Positions 1-5,770 of a DNA stretch of 32,294 nt are shown here, piece by piece (the stretch's first letter is position 1; each line of letters begins with the position of its first letter). The position numbers and the translations under genes were made by a program. The DNA is from Paenibacillus taihuensis. Its GTDB lineage: Bacteria; Bacillota; Bacilli; Paenibacillales; Paenibacillaceae. The notes below the pieces were generated by a model. The model ran no database searches and was not told the DNA's origin. It worked only from the letters and a program-made list of their open reading frames with translations. Where the stretch lies: the NCBI RefSeq assembly GCF_003386535.1, contig NZ_QTTN01000058.1, positions 1 to 32,294 on the forward strand, in the 5' to 3' direction.

Positions 1-261
1 GCAAAGAGTCACTGCGAACGATTCGATCAATGGATACGCCGAAGACTTCGAATGTGTCTGTGGAAGCAATGGAAACGGGTACGCACCCGGATCCGCGAGC
101 TTCGAGCACTTGGCGTACCAAAATGGGCGAGTCTGATCATGGCGAATTCAAGGCGTGGTGCATGGGAAATGTCCCGAAACACAAACAACGCCCTTCCGAC
201 TTCCTATTGGGAAGTGAAAGGGCTGAAGAGTATGCTTTCTCGTTATTTGGAGCTTTGTTAA
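1..261 (+). CDS. ltrA: Group II intron reverse transcriptase/maturase, C-terminal fragment (partial)
   Basis: The frame is open from base 1 and ends at TAA 259-261, giving the last 86 residues. The segment FDQWIRRRLRMCLWKQWKR followed by RIRELRALGVPKW, then ANSRRGAWEMSRN, is the thumb/maturase (domain X) to C-terminal portion shared by group II intron-encoded proteins, in which the arginine-rich WIRRRLR...WKQWK stretch contacts intron RNA. No HNH endonuclease domain follows; the protein ends about 40 residues after the ANSRRG motif, which is usual for class C intron proteins. The protein would splice its own intron RNA and reverse-transcribe it during mobility. The start and RT active site lie outside the window, so activity cannot be judged. 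The gene symbol is the generic one for this family. Confidence 0.88.
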   Translation, partial: AKSHCERFDQWIRRRLRMCLWKQWKRVRTRIRELRALGVPKWASLIMANSRRGAWEMSRNTNNALPTSYWEVKGLKSMLSRYLELC

Positions 262-270
262 CCTTTTGGA

Positions 271-340
271 ACCGCCGTATGCGGACCCGCATGTACGGTG
301 GTGTGAGAGGACGGAGGCTAGCCGCCTCCTCCTACTCGAT
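271..340 (+). ncRNA. Group II intron domains V and VI
   Basis: Domain V: ACCGCCGTATGCG (271-283) pairs with CGCATGTACGGTGGT (288-302) around the four-base loop GACC. A two-base bulge (GT) on the 3' strand is the hallmark of the catalytic domain V. The triad is C273-G274-C275. Domain VI: GAGGA and GGAGGC pair with GCCTCC (324-329) and TCCT-A-C (330-335), leaving A334 bulged as the presumed branch point, seven bases from the proposed end. These pairings were drawn by hand from the sequence; a covariance-model search would settle the class. Confidence 0.85.
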
Positions 341-690
341 TAGAGGAAATACTGGCGTTCCACTCGTGTAATCCGTACGGCATAGGACTGATACCAATCG
401 GTCTGCCCTTTGCGCTGAGCGGCAAGGTGGAGCGGATTTTCCTTCCAGTTCTTGATCGATTCGAGCGACTCCCAGTAGGAGACGGTAATGCCGACCCCGT
501 TGCTATCTCGGACGCTCTCGTTGCCGAGATAACCGGGCTGTTCAGCGGCTAGCTCGACCATTCGGTCAGCCATCTTATCATACCCATTATCGCCATCCGT
601 TCGTTCAGAAGTGAAAATGACGGCATAGTAGGGGGGGGCCGGTGTTTTTGCGATATTCGAGTTTGAGTTTGGATTTGAAGCGGTGCTCAT
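340..690 (-). CDS. Antibiotic biosynthesis monooxygenase (ABM) family protein
   Basis: A 116-residue protein with the ferredoxin-like ABM pattern: PPYYAVIFTSERT at the start of the fold, YDKMADRMVELAAEQPGYLGNES, then ITVSYWESLESIKNWKENPLH, and the terminal VRITRVERQY. Such small dimeric proteins act as cofactor-free oxygenases or haem-degrading-like enzymes; the substrate cannot be told from sequence. The start at 690 was chosen because AGGAGGAC lies 10 bases upstream and the homologous fold begins just after it; longer open frames upstream read into the neighbour. The ribosome binding site overlaps the TAG stop of the upstream ArsR gene, so the two are probably translationally coupled. The last base of its TAA stop is the last base of the adjoining group II intron, so the present C-terminus may have been set by intron insertion, though VERQYFL is close to the usual family ending. 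Confidence 0.85.
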   Translation of the reverse strand: MSTASNPNSNSNIAKTPAPPYYAVIFTSERTDGDNGYDKMADRMVELAAEQPGYLGNESVRDSNGVGITVSYWESLESIKNWKENPLHLAAQRKGQTDWYQSYAVRITRVERQYFL

Positions 691-706
691 CGATCGATCA
701 GTCCTC

Positions 707-1327
707 CTAAGATAATGTCTCCCAGCGTTCCCACATTTCCCGCGGGTTTCGCTCGTATACTTCTTTCTCACGGTACAAGTACGCATGCATAATGAATTCC
801 CGGCGAATCGTCGCAAAGTCGGCATGATACTGCTGAATGAAGGTGTTCAGTTCCTTCTCCGTATATTTTCTACCGTCTTCGAGTTGTTCCGCAAGGTGCT
901 CCAGCACGATTCTTTTCTTCTTCAGCTGCGCCGGAATATGCTTCAGCTTGCCATCTGCCGTCATAAAGTTGCGTAGAACGGACTGCTTCAAGCGCTCATT
1001 CTTCTCTTCCATCGTTTCCAACTCCTTCTCTGCTGTTGTGCTGCTCTCGCTTGGCTGCGCCAGAATAGACTGGAGCGAGCTTTCATACTGCTTCAAGAAA
1101 TAGCGGTCCAGCGAGAAATAGATCGCATTCTTATCACGCCGCTCATGAATCAAGCTGACAGCGCGCAGCTTGGCGGCATGATGGGTAATCGTAGCGGGAG
1201 AGAGACACAGCTTCTCCGCTAACGTTTGCCCGGTCAGTTCGCCCTCCGACAGCAGAATCAAAATACGCATCCGGGTGGGATCAGCCAACGCTTTGTGGTA
1301 ATTGACGATTTTATCGAGCTGCATCAT
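707..1327 (-). CDS. ArsR-family regulator with C-terminal DUF2087
   Basis: Residues 1-75 are an ArsR winged helix: LADPTRMRILILLSEGELTGQTLAEKL, then the recognition helix LSPATITHHAAKLRAVSLI and the wing with ERRDKNAIYFSL. There is no CxC metal motif, so metal sensing is not supported. Residues about 115-206 (LRNFMTADGKLKHIPAQLKKKRIVLEHLAEQLEDG...) match DUF2087, an uncharacterised domain often fused to or next to ArsR/MarR-type helices. The gene is the first of a two-gene unit with the ABM protein, and likely represses its own operon. Two ATG codons (1327 and 1324) are possible. The upstream AAAGGCAGG is only a moderate ribosome binding site. Confidence 0.88.
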   Translation of the reverse strand: MMQLDKIVNYHKALADPTRMRILILLSEGELTGQTLAEKLCLSPATITHHAAKLRAVSLIHERRDKNAIYFSLDRYFLKQYESSLQSILAQPSESSTTAEKELETMEEKNERLKQSVLRNFMTADGKLKHIPAQLKKKRIVLEHLAEQLEDGRKYTEKELNTFIQQYHADFATIRREFIMHAYLYREKEVYERNPREMWERWETLS

Positions 1328-1436
1328 TGCAGAGGCCTGCCTTTCTAAGGTCTGATTTTAGTTTGTTGTTAGCTCTTTATCTAATTTAATGTTCATCTAA
1401 TTATATAATAATCAAATTTAATTCGCGTGTCAAACC

Positions 1437-1466
1437 CAAAAATCCGAAGCCATGGGCTCCGGATCT
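1437..1466 (-). terminator. Intrinsic terminator, minus strand
   Basis: On the minus strand ATCCGGAGCCCATGGCTTCGGAT forms a hairpin (ATCCG/CGGAT and AGCC/GGCT with one mismatch), immediately followed by a run of five T. No gene ends just before it. It would close the putative transcript that starts near 1895. Confidence 0.55.
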
Positions 1467-1496
1467 TAAAGCGTTCTCCATATGTATAAAAGTATA

Positions 1497-1535
1497 ATAG
1501 GGATCCCGCTTGTCTAAGACAACCGGAATCCCTAT
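1497..1535. other. Long hairpin in gene-free region
   Basis: ATAGGGAT (1497-1504) and ATCCCTAT (1528-1535) form the base of a stem that continues through CCCG and TTGTC/GACAA with mismatches to a loop of TAA. It lacks a clean T-tract on either strand, so it is listed as a structure rather than a terminator. Confidence 0.6.
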
Positions 1536-1630
1536 CGATACTCACTTATACTATTCAATTGTAACCTGCACTCCATTCACTTCAAACAACTGCCGTTGCT
1601 TTGCATTTTCGTTCGTTCATTAATTTTAAA

Positions 1631-1675
1631 TTTACTTGATTTAATTGATTTACTCGATTTACTTGAACTAATTGA
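1631..1675. repeat. 9-bp tandem repeat, five units
   Basis: Five consecutive 9-base units: TTTACTTGA, TTTAATTGA, TTTACTCGA, TTTACTTGA, ACTAATTGA. Units one and four are identical. The array is AT-rich and lies in gene-free sequence; a unit length divisible by three would permit in-frame coding, but one of the frames is broken by stops. Confidence 0.85.
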
Positions 1676-1901
1676 TTTCACACATATCCGCCGCCCTTGC
1701 TTCTAGGCCCCGCATGTCCCGAAATACTAAACCGGATACTCCTTTCCGAAAGAATAGGGGGACATACTTCGCTAACCTATTTCAATGGACTATCCCCTCT
1801 CTGCTAAGACTGAAAGCTTGAGGTTGATCACCAGCGCCTCTCGTCGGTTCCTTGGTTTCCCTTAAGTTGAGGGAAGAGAGCGACTTGTTTGATCTGACCT
1901 T

Positions 1902-1931
1902 AGTGTACAGGTTATTAGCCCATTGTGTAAA
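1902..1931 (-). promoter_or_regulatory. Sigma-A-like promoter, minus strand
   Basis: On the minus strand TTTACA (1926-1931) and TACACT (1902-1907) are separated by 18 bases, each one or two mismatches from consensus. It lies just downstream of the terminator of the WYL regulator and points into the gene-free region. Confidence 0.45.
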
Positions 1932-1956
1932 TATTCAGAAAAATTAAAATAAATCG

Positions 1957-1982
1957 AAAACTAAGATGTTTCTCCTAGTTTT
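1957..1982. terminator. Terminator of the WYL regulator operon (possibly bidirectional)
   Basis: AAAACTA and TAGTTTT, extended by a G-T pair and GA/TC, form a 10-bp stem around a six-base loop. On the minus strand the stem lies about 33 bases after the stop of the WYL gene and its 3' arm ends in TTTT with T-rich sequence beyond. The A/T symmetry would let it work in both directions. Confidence 0.65.
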
Positions 1983-2014
1983 CTCTCGTATGCTCGCGAT
2001 TCTTTACAATTCCT

Positions 2015-3001
2015 TCATTTATCGAAATTTGTCGGATTTTGATAAAAGGCAAGCAGTTTTGTCATCAGCTCAACCAGATGCTCCCGGAGTAACTGAGGCT
2101 CCAGCACTTGAATGCGCATGCCGTAGCTAATCAGATGATAGGGGATATAAGTCAGCAGTGATTTCTCATCCATCATAAAATGTGCTTCATCGCTCGTGCG
2201 CTCGATCAATGAACCATCGAACATCCAGTGCTCAGCAAGAGATTCCAGCGCCCGCGGATTTCCTTGGATGACGACGCGGATGAGCTGCTCTTCACTTGTG
2301 AGCCACGGCTTCATGTTGTGTCTTAGAAAGTCGCGGGCTGAGAAATCAGCAGGGCGTTCATAGCGGTCGTCCGTCCCAGTGATCGCCTGAATGCGGTCGA
2401 CTCGGAAGCTGCGGATGTCTTCGCGGAGCAGGCAGTAGCCGATAATATACCATTTTCCCCGCCAGTGAATGAGACCGTACGGGTTGATGCTGCGCTGCTC
2501 GATATCGAGGCCGAAGCCTTTTCGGTAGTCGATGATCTGCGTGCTGCAGCTTGCGACGGCTTGCTCGAGCTGCTGCAGATGGCTTTCGATGGCGAAAGTG
2601 CTGGCCGGTGACGCGCTAACGACTTCGAATGCGTTCGAGTGACGGTCGAGCTCGCTGCGCTGCTCTTCATTCGTGTAGCGTTTCAGCTTCGTAATGGCCC
2701 GCTTCAGCGCATCGCCGTAAGGATAGCCCGCTTCCTCAGCGAAGAGGGCTGCTTGCACAAGCGCCTTCTGTTCCTCGAGGTCGAAGAACAGGGGCGATTC
2801 CTTGAAGTGCTCGAGCAAGCTGTAGCCGCCGTTATGCCCGGCATCGGCAACGATGGGAACGCCGCTTGCGCACAGTGCGTCAATGTAGCGGTATACGGTG
2901 CGAATGTGCATTTCGAGCGCGTCAGCCAGCTGCTTGGCGGTCATCCGTTTATTCGTTTTGAGCAGCCATAGAATGGCCAGCATGTTGTCTGCTTTGGACA
3001 T
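2015..3001 (-). CDS. HTH and WYL domain transcriptional regulator (YafY-like)
   Basis: A 328-residue regulator. Residues 1-60 form a DeoR-like helix-turn-helix (MLAILWLLKTNKRMTAKQLADALEMHIRT with recognition helix VYRYIDALCASGVPI) and a GGY wing. The middle holds the WYL domain, seen as INPYGLIHWRGKWYIIGYC followed by IRSFRVDRIQAI, which binds ligands or nucleic acid in many bacterial regulators. A WCX-type C-terminal part follows. The start at 3001 was chosen over longer frames because AAGGAGG lies 11 bases upstream and homologous proteins begin with the HTH. The gene follows the pseudouridine synthase gene by 19 bases, so the two are probably cotranscribed. The regulated target is not evident. 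Confidence 0.9.
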   Translation of the reverse strand: MSKADNMLAILWLLKTNKRMTAKQLADALEMHIRTVYRYIDALCASGVPIVADAGHNGGYSLLEHFKESPLFFDLEEQKALVQAALFAEEAGYPYGDALKRAITKLKRYTNEEQRSELDRHSNAFEVVSASPASTFAIESHLQQLEQAVASCSTQIIDYRKGFGLDIEQRSINPYGLIHWRGKWYIIGYCLLREDIRSFRVDRIQAITGTDDRYERPADFSARDFLRHNMKPWLTSEEQLIRVVIQGNPRALESLAEHWMFDGSLIERTSDEAHFMMDEKSLLTYIPYHLISYGMRIQVLEPQLLREHLVELMTKLLAFYQNPTNFDK

Positions 3002-3020
3002 GTCGGAGGCTGCCTCCTTG

Positions 3021-4142
3021 TTATTTTGGCGTATAGCCTTCTTTGAATGGCTGCAAGAAAGAACGCGGGATGTCAGACTCGAAGCGGACCAGTTTGCCGG
3101 TTGTCGGGTGCACGAATGCGAGAACGCGGGCGTGCAGGCCAAGGCGGTTAAGCGCTTTGGATCTCGAGCCGTACTTCTTGTCGCCGACAATCGGATGACC
3201 GATGTCTTCCATATGAACGCGAATTTGGTTTTTACGTCCGGTTTCAAGCGACACTTCAAGCAGGGAGAAGGCGCTGTTCTGCTGCAGTACCTTGTAATGC
3301 GTGATGGCGTGCTGGGCATCGGTAGGGTTCGAAACGGAGTACATTTTGAGCGTCTTGCTCTCTTTGAGATAAGACGAGATGGTGTCCTCCTGCTTACGCA
3401 CCTTGCCCTCAACGAGCGCGATGTAAGTGCGTTCCGTGACCGATTCCTGCCAAGTCGTTTGCAGCTGCTGCTGAACTTGCTCGCTCTTGGCGAACATCAT
3501 GACGCCGGATGTGTCTCGGTCCAGCCGGTGCACAACGAAGATGCGTCCGCTCGGATTGCTGGCGCGTACGTGCGCCGTCAGCTGCCGGTATGCGGTGAGC
3601 TCCGATTCTTGCTCGGAAGCAATGGACAGGAGGCCAGCTTCCTTAATGACGACAATGACGTCGGCGTCTTCATAGAGAATCGTGAGGCCGATAAGCGGCG
3701 GCGTCTCGACGATGCGTTCTTTCGAGACCGTCACGGTCTGACCTGGCTGCAGCATAAAGTTGTACACTTTCTGCGTCGTGCCGTTGACGGCAATCTGTCC
3801 GCGGCTCAGCATCGACTTGATCGCGTTGCGGCCTTCGCTTTTCACGGCTTGCAGCAAGAATGTGAGCAGCTCCGCCGGCTCTGTCACTTCATAGCTCTTG
3901 CTCGGCGCTGGTGCTGCCGGGCGCGGGGTTGGGACTGGCCGCCGAGCTGCAGGCGCTGCGGCTGGTCGCCGGTTGGCGGCAGCGTATTTGCCGCGGGGAG
4001 CTTGCCCCTGTGCGCGGCCTGGCTGCTGCGCCTGCGCGGCAGATTCGCGCCGCGGCGCGTGTTCCGGCCGAGCCGAGCTACCACCGTTCCGCGGGGATCG
4101 CTGCCGCTGTTTCGGCGGCCGTGCTGAATGTTTCTTTTCCAT
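3021..4142 (-). CDS. RluA-family RNA pseudouridine synthase
   Basis: A 373-residue protein. Residues about 1-80 are a low-complexity Ala/Pro/Arg/Gln tail, then an S4-like RNA-binding segment (KSMLSRGQIAVNGTT, about 109-123), then the catalytic domain. The motif HRLDRDTSG (205-213) carries the catalytic aspartate D208, and ETGRKNQIRVHMEDIGHPIVGDKKYG is the second family signature. It isomerises uridine to pseudouridine in rRNA or tRNA; the target cannot be assigned. The basic, disordered N-terminal tail is longer than in most RluA/RluD proteins and may aid RNA binding. The start at 4142 has TAGGAG about 11 bases upstream. It heads a two-gene unit with the WYL regulator. Confidence 0.92.
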   Translation of the reverse strand: MEKKHSARPPKQRQRSPRNGGSSARPEHAPRRESAAQAQQPGRAQGQAPRGKYAAANRRPAAAPAARRPVPTPRPAAPAPSKSYEVTEPAELLTFLLQAVKSEGRNAIKSMLSRGQIAVNGTTQKVYNFMLQPGQTVTVSKERIVETPPLIGLTILYEDADVIVVIKEAGLLSIASEQESELTAYRQLTAHVRASNPSGRIFVVHRLDRDTSGVMMFAKSEQVQQQLQTTWQESVTERTYIALVEGKVRKQEDTISSYLKESKTLKMYSVSNPTDAQHAITHYKVLQQNSAFSLLEVSLETGRKNQIRVHMEDIGHPIVGDKKYGSRSKALNRLGLHARVLAFVHPTTGKLVRFESDIPRSFLQPFKEGYTPK

Positions 4143-4319
4143 CTATCTGACGCTCCTAGTACGATTCAAATTAGTTATCGCATTTACTATACCGAAAGTA
4201 GCGTGTGCGCACAAATGGTGGGGACGCTTTCAACGTAGAAAAACCGCCGAATGTTGCTCGAGAGAGCAAACAAGGTACTCTCAGCGGCGGAGTGGGGGGA
4301 GTAACTAACCTTAAACTTG

Positions 4320-4559
4320 CTGAGAGAGGATAAAGCCGCTCTCAGAGGACGGCGGGAGTTGGTTGGCGAGCTGAGAGTCGGGAAATCCGACTCTCAATGG
4401 CAAAATCCCGCGTATTAGCTGCTGAGAGTTGAAAAATCCGACTCTCAGCAGCTAATCGCTCGCGAAAACGCGGTGGAAACGCACCGAGAGCCGGAAAACC
4501 CGACTCTCAGTGGCGAAATCCGCGAAAAAGCATCTGAGAGTCGGAAATCCCGACTCTCA
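4320..4559. repeat. Array of five hairpin repeats with about 51-bp period
   Basis: Five inverted-repeat units built on CTGAGAGTCGG-AAAT-CCGACTCTCAG begin at 4320, 4371, 4422, 4483 and 4534, that is at spacings of 51, 51, 61 and 51 bases. Each unit is about 26 bases and could fold into a stem of 8-11 bp. The third has perfect 15-base arms (TTAGCTGCTGAGAGT at 4415-4429 and its complement at 4441-4455). The intervening 24-35 bases also resemble one another (TGGC-AAATCC-GCG). A related but diverged stem, TTGCTCgagaGAGCAA, sits at 4254-4269. There are no cas genes. The array lies between two genes that both read leftward, upstream of the pseudouridine synthase, and looks like a REP-type or hairpin satellite element. 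Confidence 0.85.
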
Positions 4560-4614
4560 ATCCCGCGCCTGCTGCGGCAGAGCCGCCCCCGCGCTAACCG
4601 CCTCCGATCGCGTC

Positions 4615-4666
4615 GCCTGCCACCGCCACCGCCCGCGCCACCGCCGCCACCCACCGCCGCGGCGCC
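4615..4666. repeat. CCGCCA-rich low-complexity tract
   Basis: An extremely C-rich tract on the plus strand made of CCACCG/CCGCCA variants, hence G-rich on the minus strand. It lies just beyond the terminator of the dioxygenase gene and before the hairpin array. Frames through it encode only Pro/Ala/His or Gly/Ala/Arg runs and are not credible genes. Confidence 0.6.
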
Positions 4667-4669
4667 CCC

Positions 4670-4703
4670 AAAAGCAAAGAAGCCGCGCATTCCGCGCGGC
4701 TTC
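4670..4703 (-). terminator. Terminator of the dioxygenase gene
   Basis: GAAGCCGCGC and GCGCGGCTTC form a perfect 10-bp stem around a five-base loop (4679-4703). On the minus strand the stem is followed by TTTGCTTTT. It begins about 20 bases after the stop of the phytanoyl-CoA dioxygenase-like gene. Confidence 0.85.
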
Positions 4704-4723
4704 TAACCCCAACCACCAAAGCT

Positions 4724-5557
4724 CTACACCTGTACCCCCTGCTTCCGGTACACCTCTGGAAAATGATCGCCCACAAGCAGCTCGCCCGGCTTCACGTTGA
4801 CGTAAGAGAGCATGACGTGCTCGCCGATCGGCTCGTAGCGGGTATGGCCCGGCATGTAGTGCACGGCAATGGCGCGGCGCTTCATCTCGGAGCGGTTGTG
4901 CGGGCTGCCGTGCCATGTCAGGCAGTGGTGGAAGCCCACTTGGCCTTTCTTGATTTCGAACGGCACGGCTTCCACGACCGCGTTATTCGGCAGCATTTCC
5001 GGCTGCTTGTGGAATGGCTTGAAGTCCGGCGTGCTGGAGAGGTAGCGCTGGTGATTGCCCCACTTGTGGCTGCCCGGCACCATCCACATGCAGCCGTTCT
5101 CGATGACCGCATCGTCGAGCGCGACCCATGCGCTGACGAGGTCGGCTGGCTGGATGATCGGCCAGAGCGGATGATCCTGATGCCAGTGAGTAGGACCGCC
5201 AGTAATCGGCGGCTTATATTGGATTTGATCGTGCCAGATGCGCAGCGAATTGGAGTGGCACAGCTGGGCAACTTCTTCGCAAATGCGTTCATTCGCGGCA
5301 TGCTGCAGGAATCGATCGCTGGCGAGCCAAATATTAACGATTTGGACAACCTTCTCGCTCGCGACCATTTTCATATTGTCGTAAGGAGAATCGGAGCCCA
5401 GCATGTTATGATTCAGCACAGGCTTCTTCACCGACTCGCCATTCATCACTTTATCGAGCTCCTCGCGAAGCTCCTCGACCTCGGCGTCGCTCAGGACGAC
5501 GTCACCTTTAAGAAAACCGTTGTTTTCAAACTCCGCAATTTGTGCTTGACTTAGCAT
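4724..5557 (-). CDS. Phytanoyl-CoA dioxygenase (PhyH) family oxygenase
   Basis: A 277-residue Fe(II)/2-oxoglutarate-dependent oxygenase. The iron ligands are visible as H126-x-D128 in PTHWHQDHPLW and the distal H216 in LTWHGSPHNRS; the downstream Arg of RRAIAVHYMP is placed to bind 2-oxoglutarate. The family hydroxylates diverse small molecules, so the substrate is unknown. The start at 5557 has AAGGAGG 10 bases upstream. The gene is transcribed away from an AraC-type activator across a 213-base intergenic region, a common arrangement for catabolic oxygenases controlled by their neighbour. A hairpin terminator follows the stop. Confidence 0.92.
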   Translation of the reverse strand: MLSQAQIAEFENNGFLKGDVVLSDAEVEELREELDKVMNGESVKKPVLNHNMLGSDSPYDNMKMVASEKVVQIVNIWLASDRFLQHAANERICEEVAQLCHSNSLRIWHDQIQYKPPITGGPTHWHQDHPLWPIIQPADLVSAWVALDDAVIENGCMWMVPGSHKWGNHQRYLSSTPDFKPFHKQPEMLPNNAVVEAVPFEIKKGQVGFHHCLTWHGSPHNRSEMKRRAIAVHYMPGHTRYEPIGEHVMLSYVNVKPGELLVGDHFPEVYRKQGVQV

Positions 5558-5770
5558 AGAAGCAATTCCTCCTTAAAAGTCTTTTTAATTGTTTTCACTC
5601 TACGAGTTACGCCTTGTTCTTTACGTTTTACTTTTACGCCGTAAGCCTTTGGTGTTGCGTTCAGCTCTATGTACCAAGCATATAGCAGATTGAAAGCGGT
5701 GTATTTACACAGACGAAACAGGGCTTTGCACTTTTCAAATATCCTTCCAGCCGCGAGGTGAGTTCGCCGT
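5558..5770. promoter_or_regulatory. Divergent control region between dioxygenase and AraC genes
   Basis: The gap must hold both promoters. A small inverted repeat, GTGTA-TT-TACAC, lies at 5699-5710, and a TATATG hexamer reading leftward lies close by near 5680. Neither has a convincing -35 partner, so no exact promoter is called. These are the positions to examine for AraC binding. Confidence 0.35.

Larger units (their letters stand above)
1..340 (+). mobile_element. Group IIC intron, 3' part (5' end outside window)
   Basis: The first 340 bases read as the 3' end of a bacterial retroelement: the C-terminus of an intron-encoded reverse transcriptase/maturase (stop at 259-261), then after 9 bases a domain V hairpin (271-302) and a domain VI hairpin with a bulged adenine (about 307-335). 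Placing the branch-point A at 334 puts the 3' splice site at about 340, giving an intron ending in AT, which fits the AY rule for group II introns. The catalytic triad in domain V reads CGC, as in class IIC introns, which usually insert next to terminators or other stem-loops. The 5' boundary cannot be seen. The exact 3' boundary is inferred from the branch-point distance. Confidence 0.88.
1437..1895 (-). ncRNA. Candidate unassigned transcript in gene-free region
   Basis: This 690-base gene-free gap (1328-2014) is not featureless. A sigma-A-like promoter reads leftward at 1902-1931 and a T-tailed hairpin lies at 1437-1466. Between them are several possible stems on the minus strand: CGCTCTC with GAGAGGCG enclosing TTCCCT/AGGGAA near 1835-1885, TTCTTT/AAAGGA near 1745-1760, and a long hairpin at 1497-1535. 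No open frame of credible length is present; one stub (VNGVQVTIE then TAG) could be the end of a decayed small gene. I could not match the sequence to any riboswitch or known RNA from memory, including T-box, c-di-AMP, cobalamin, 6S, SRP and RNase P. It may be an sRNA or a gene relic. Confidence 0.35.

Noticed and set aside
1437..1895. Known riboswitch or housekeeping RNA (T-box, ydaO, cobalamin, lysine, yybP, 6S, SRP, tmRNA, RNase P)
   Set aside because: None of the conserved core sequences I remember for these classes is present on either strand.
2898..4127. Long plus-strand open frame of 409 codons
   Set aside because: It is antisense to the pseudouridine synthase and WYL genes, has no ribosome binding site, and its composition is that of a shadow frame in GC-rich sequence.
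4320..4559. CRISPR-like array (26-base repeats, about 25-base spacers)
   Set aside because: The spacers resemble one another, the repeat units vary, each repeat is a full palindrome, and no cas gene is present.
4445..4916. Several Gly/Arg/Pro-rich open frames over the hairpin array and C-rich tract
   Set aside because: They read repeats and low-complexity sequence, lack start signals, and overlap the end of the dioxygenase gene.
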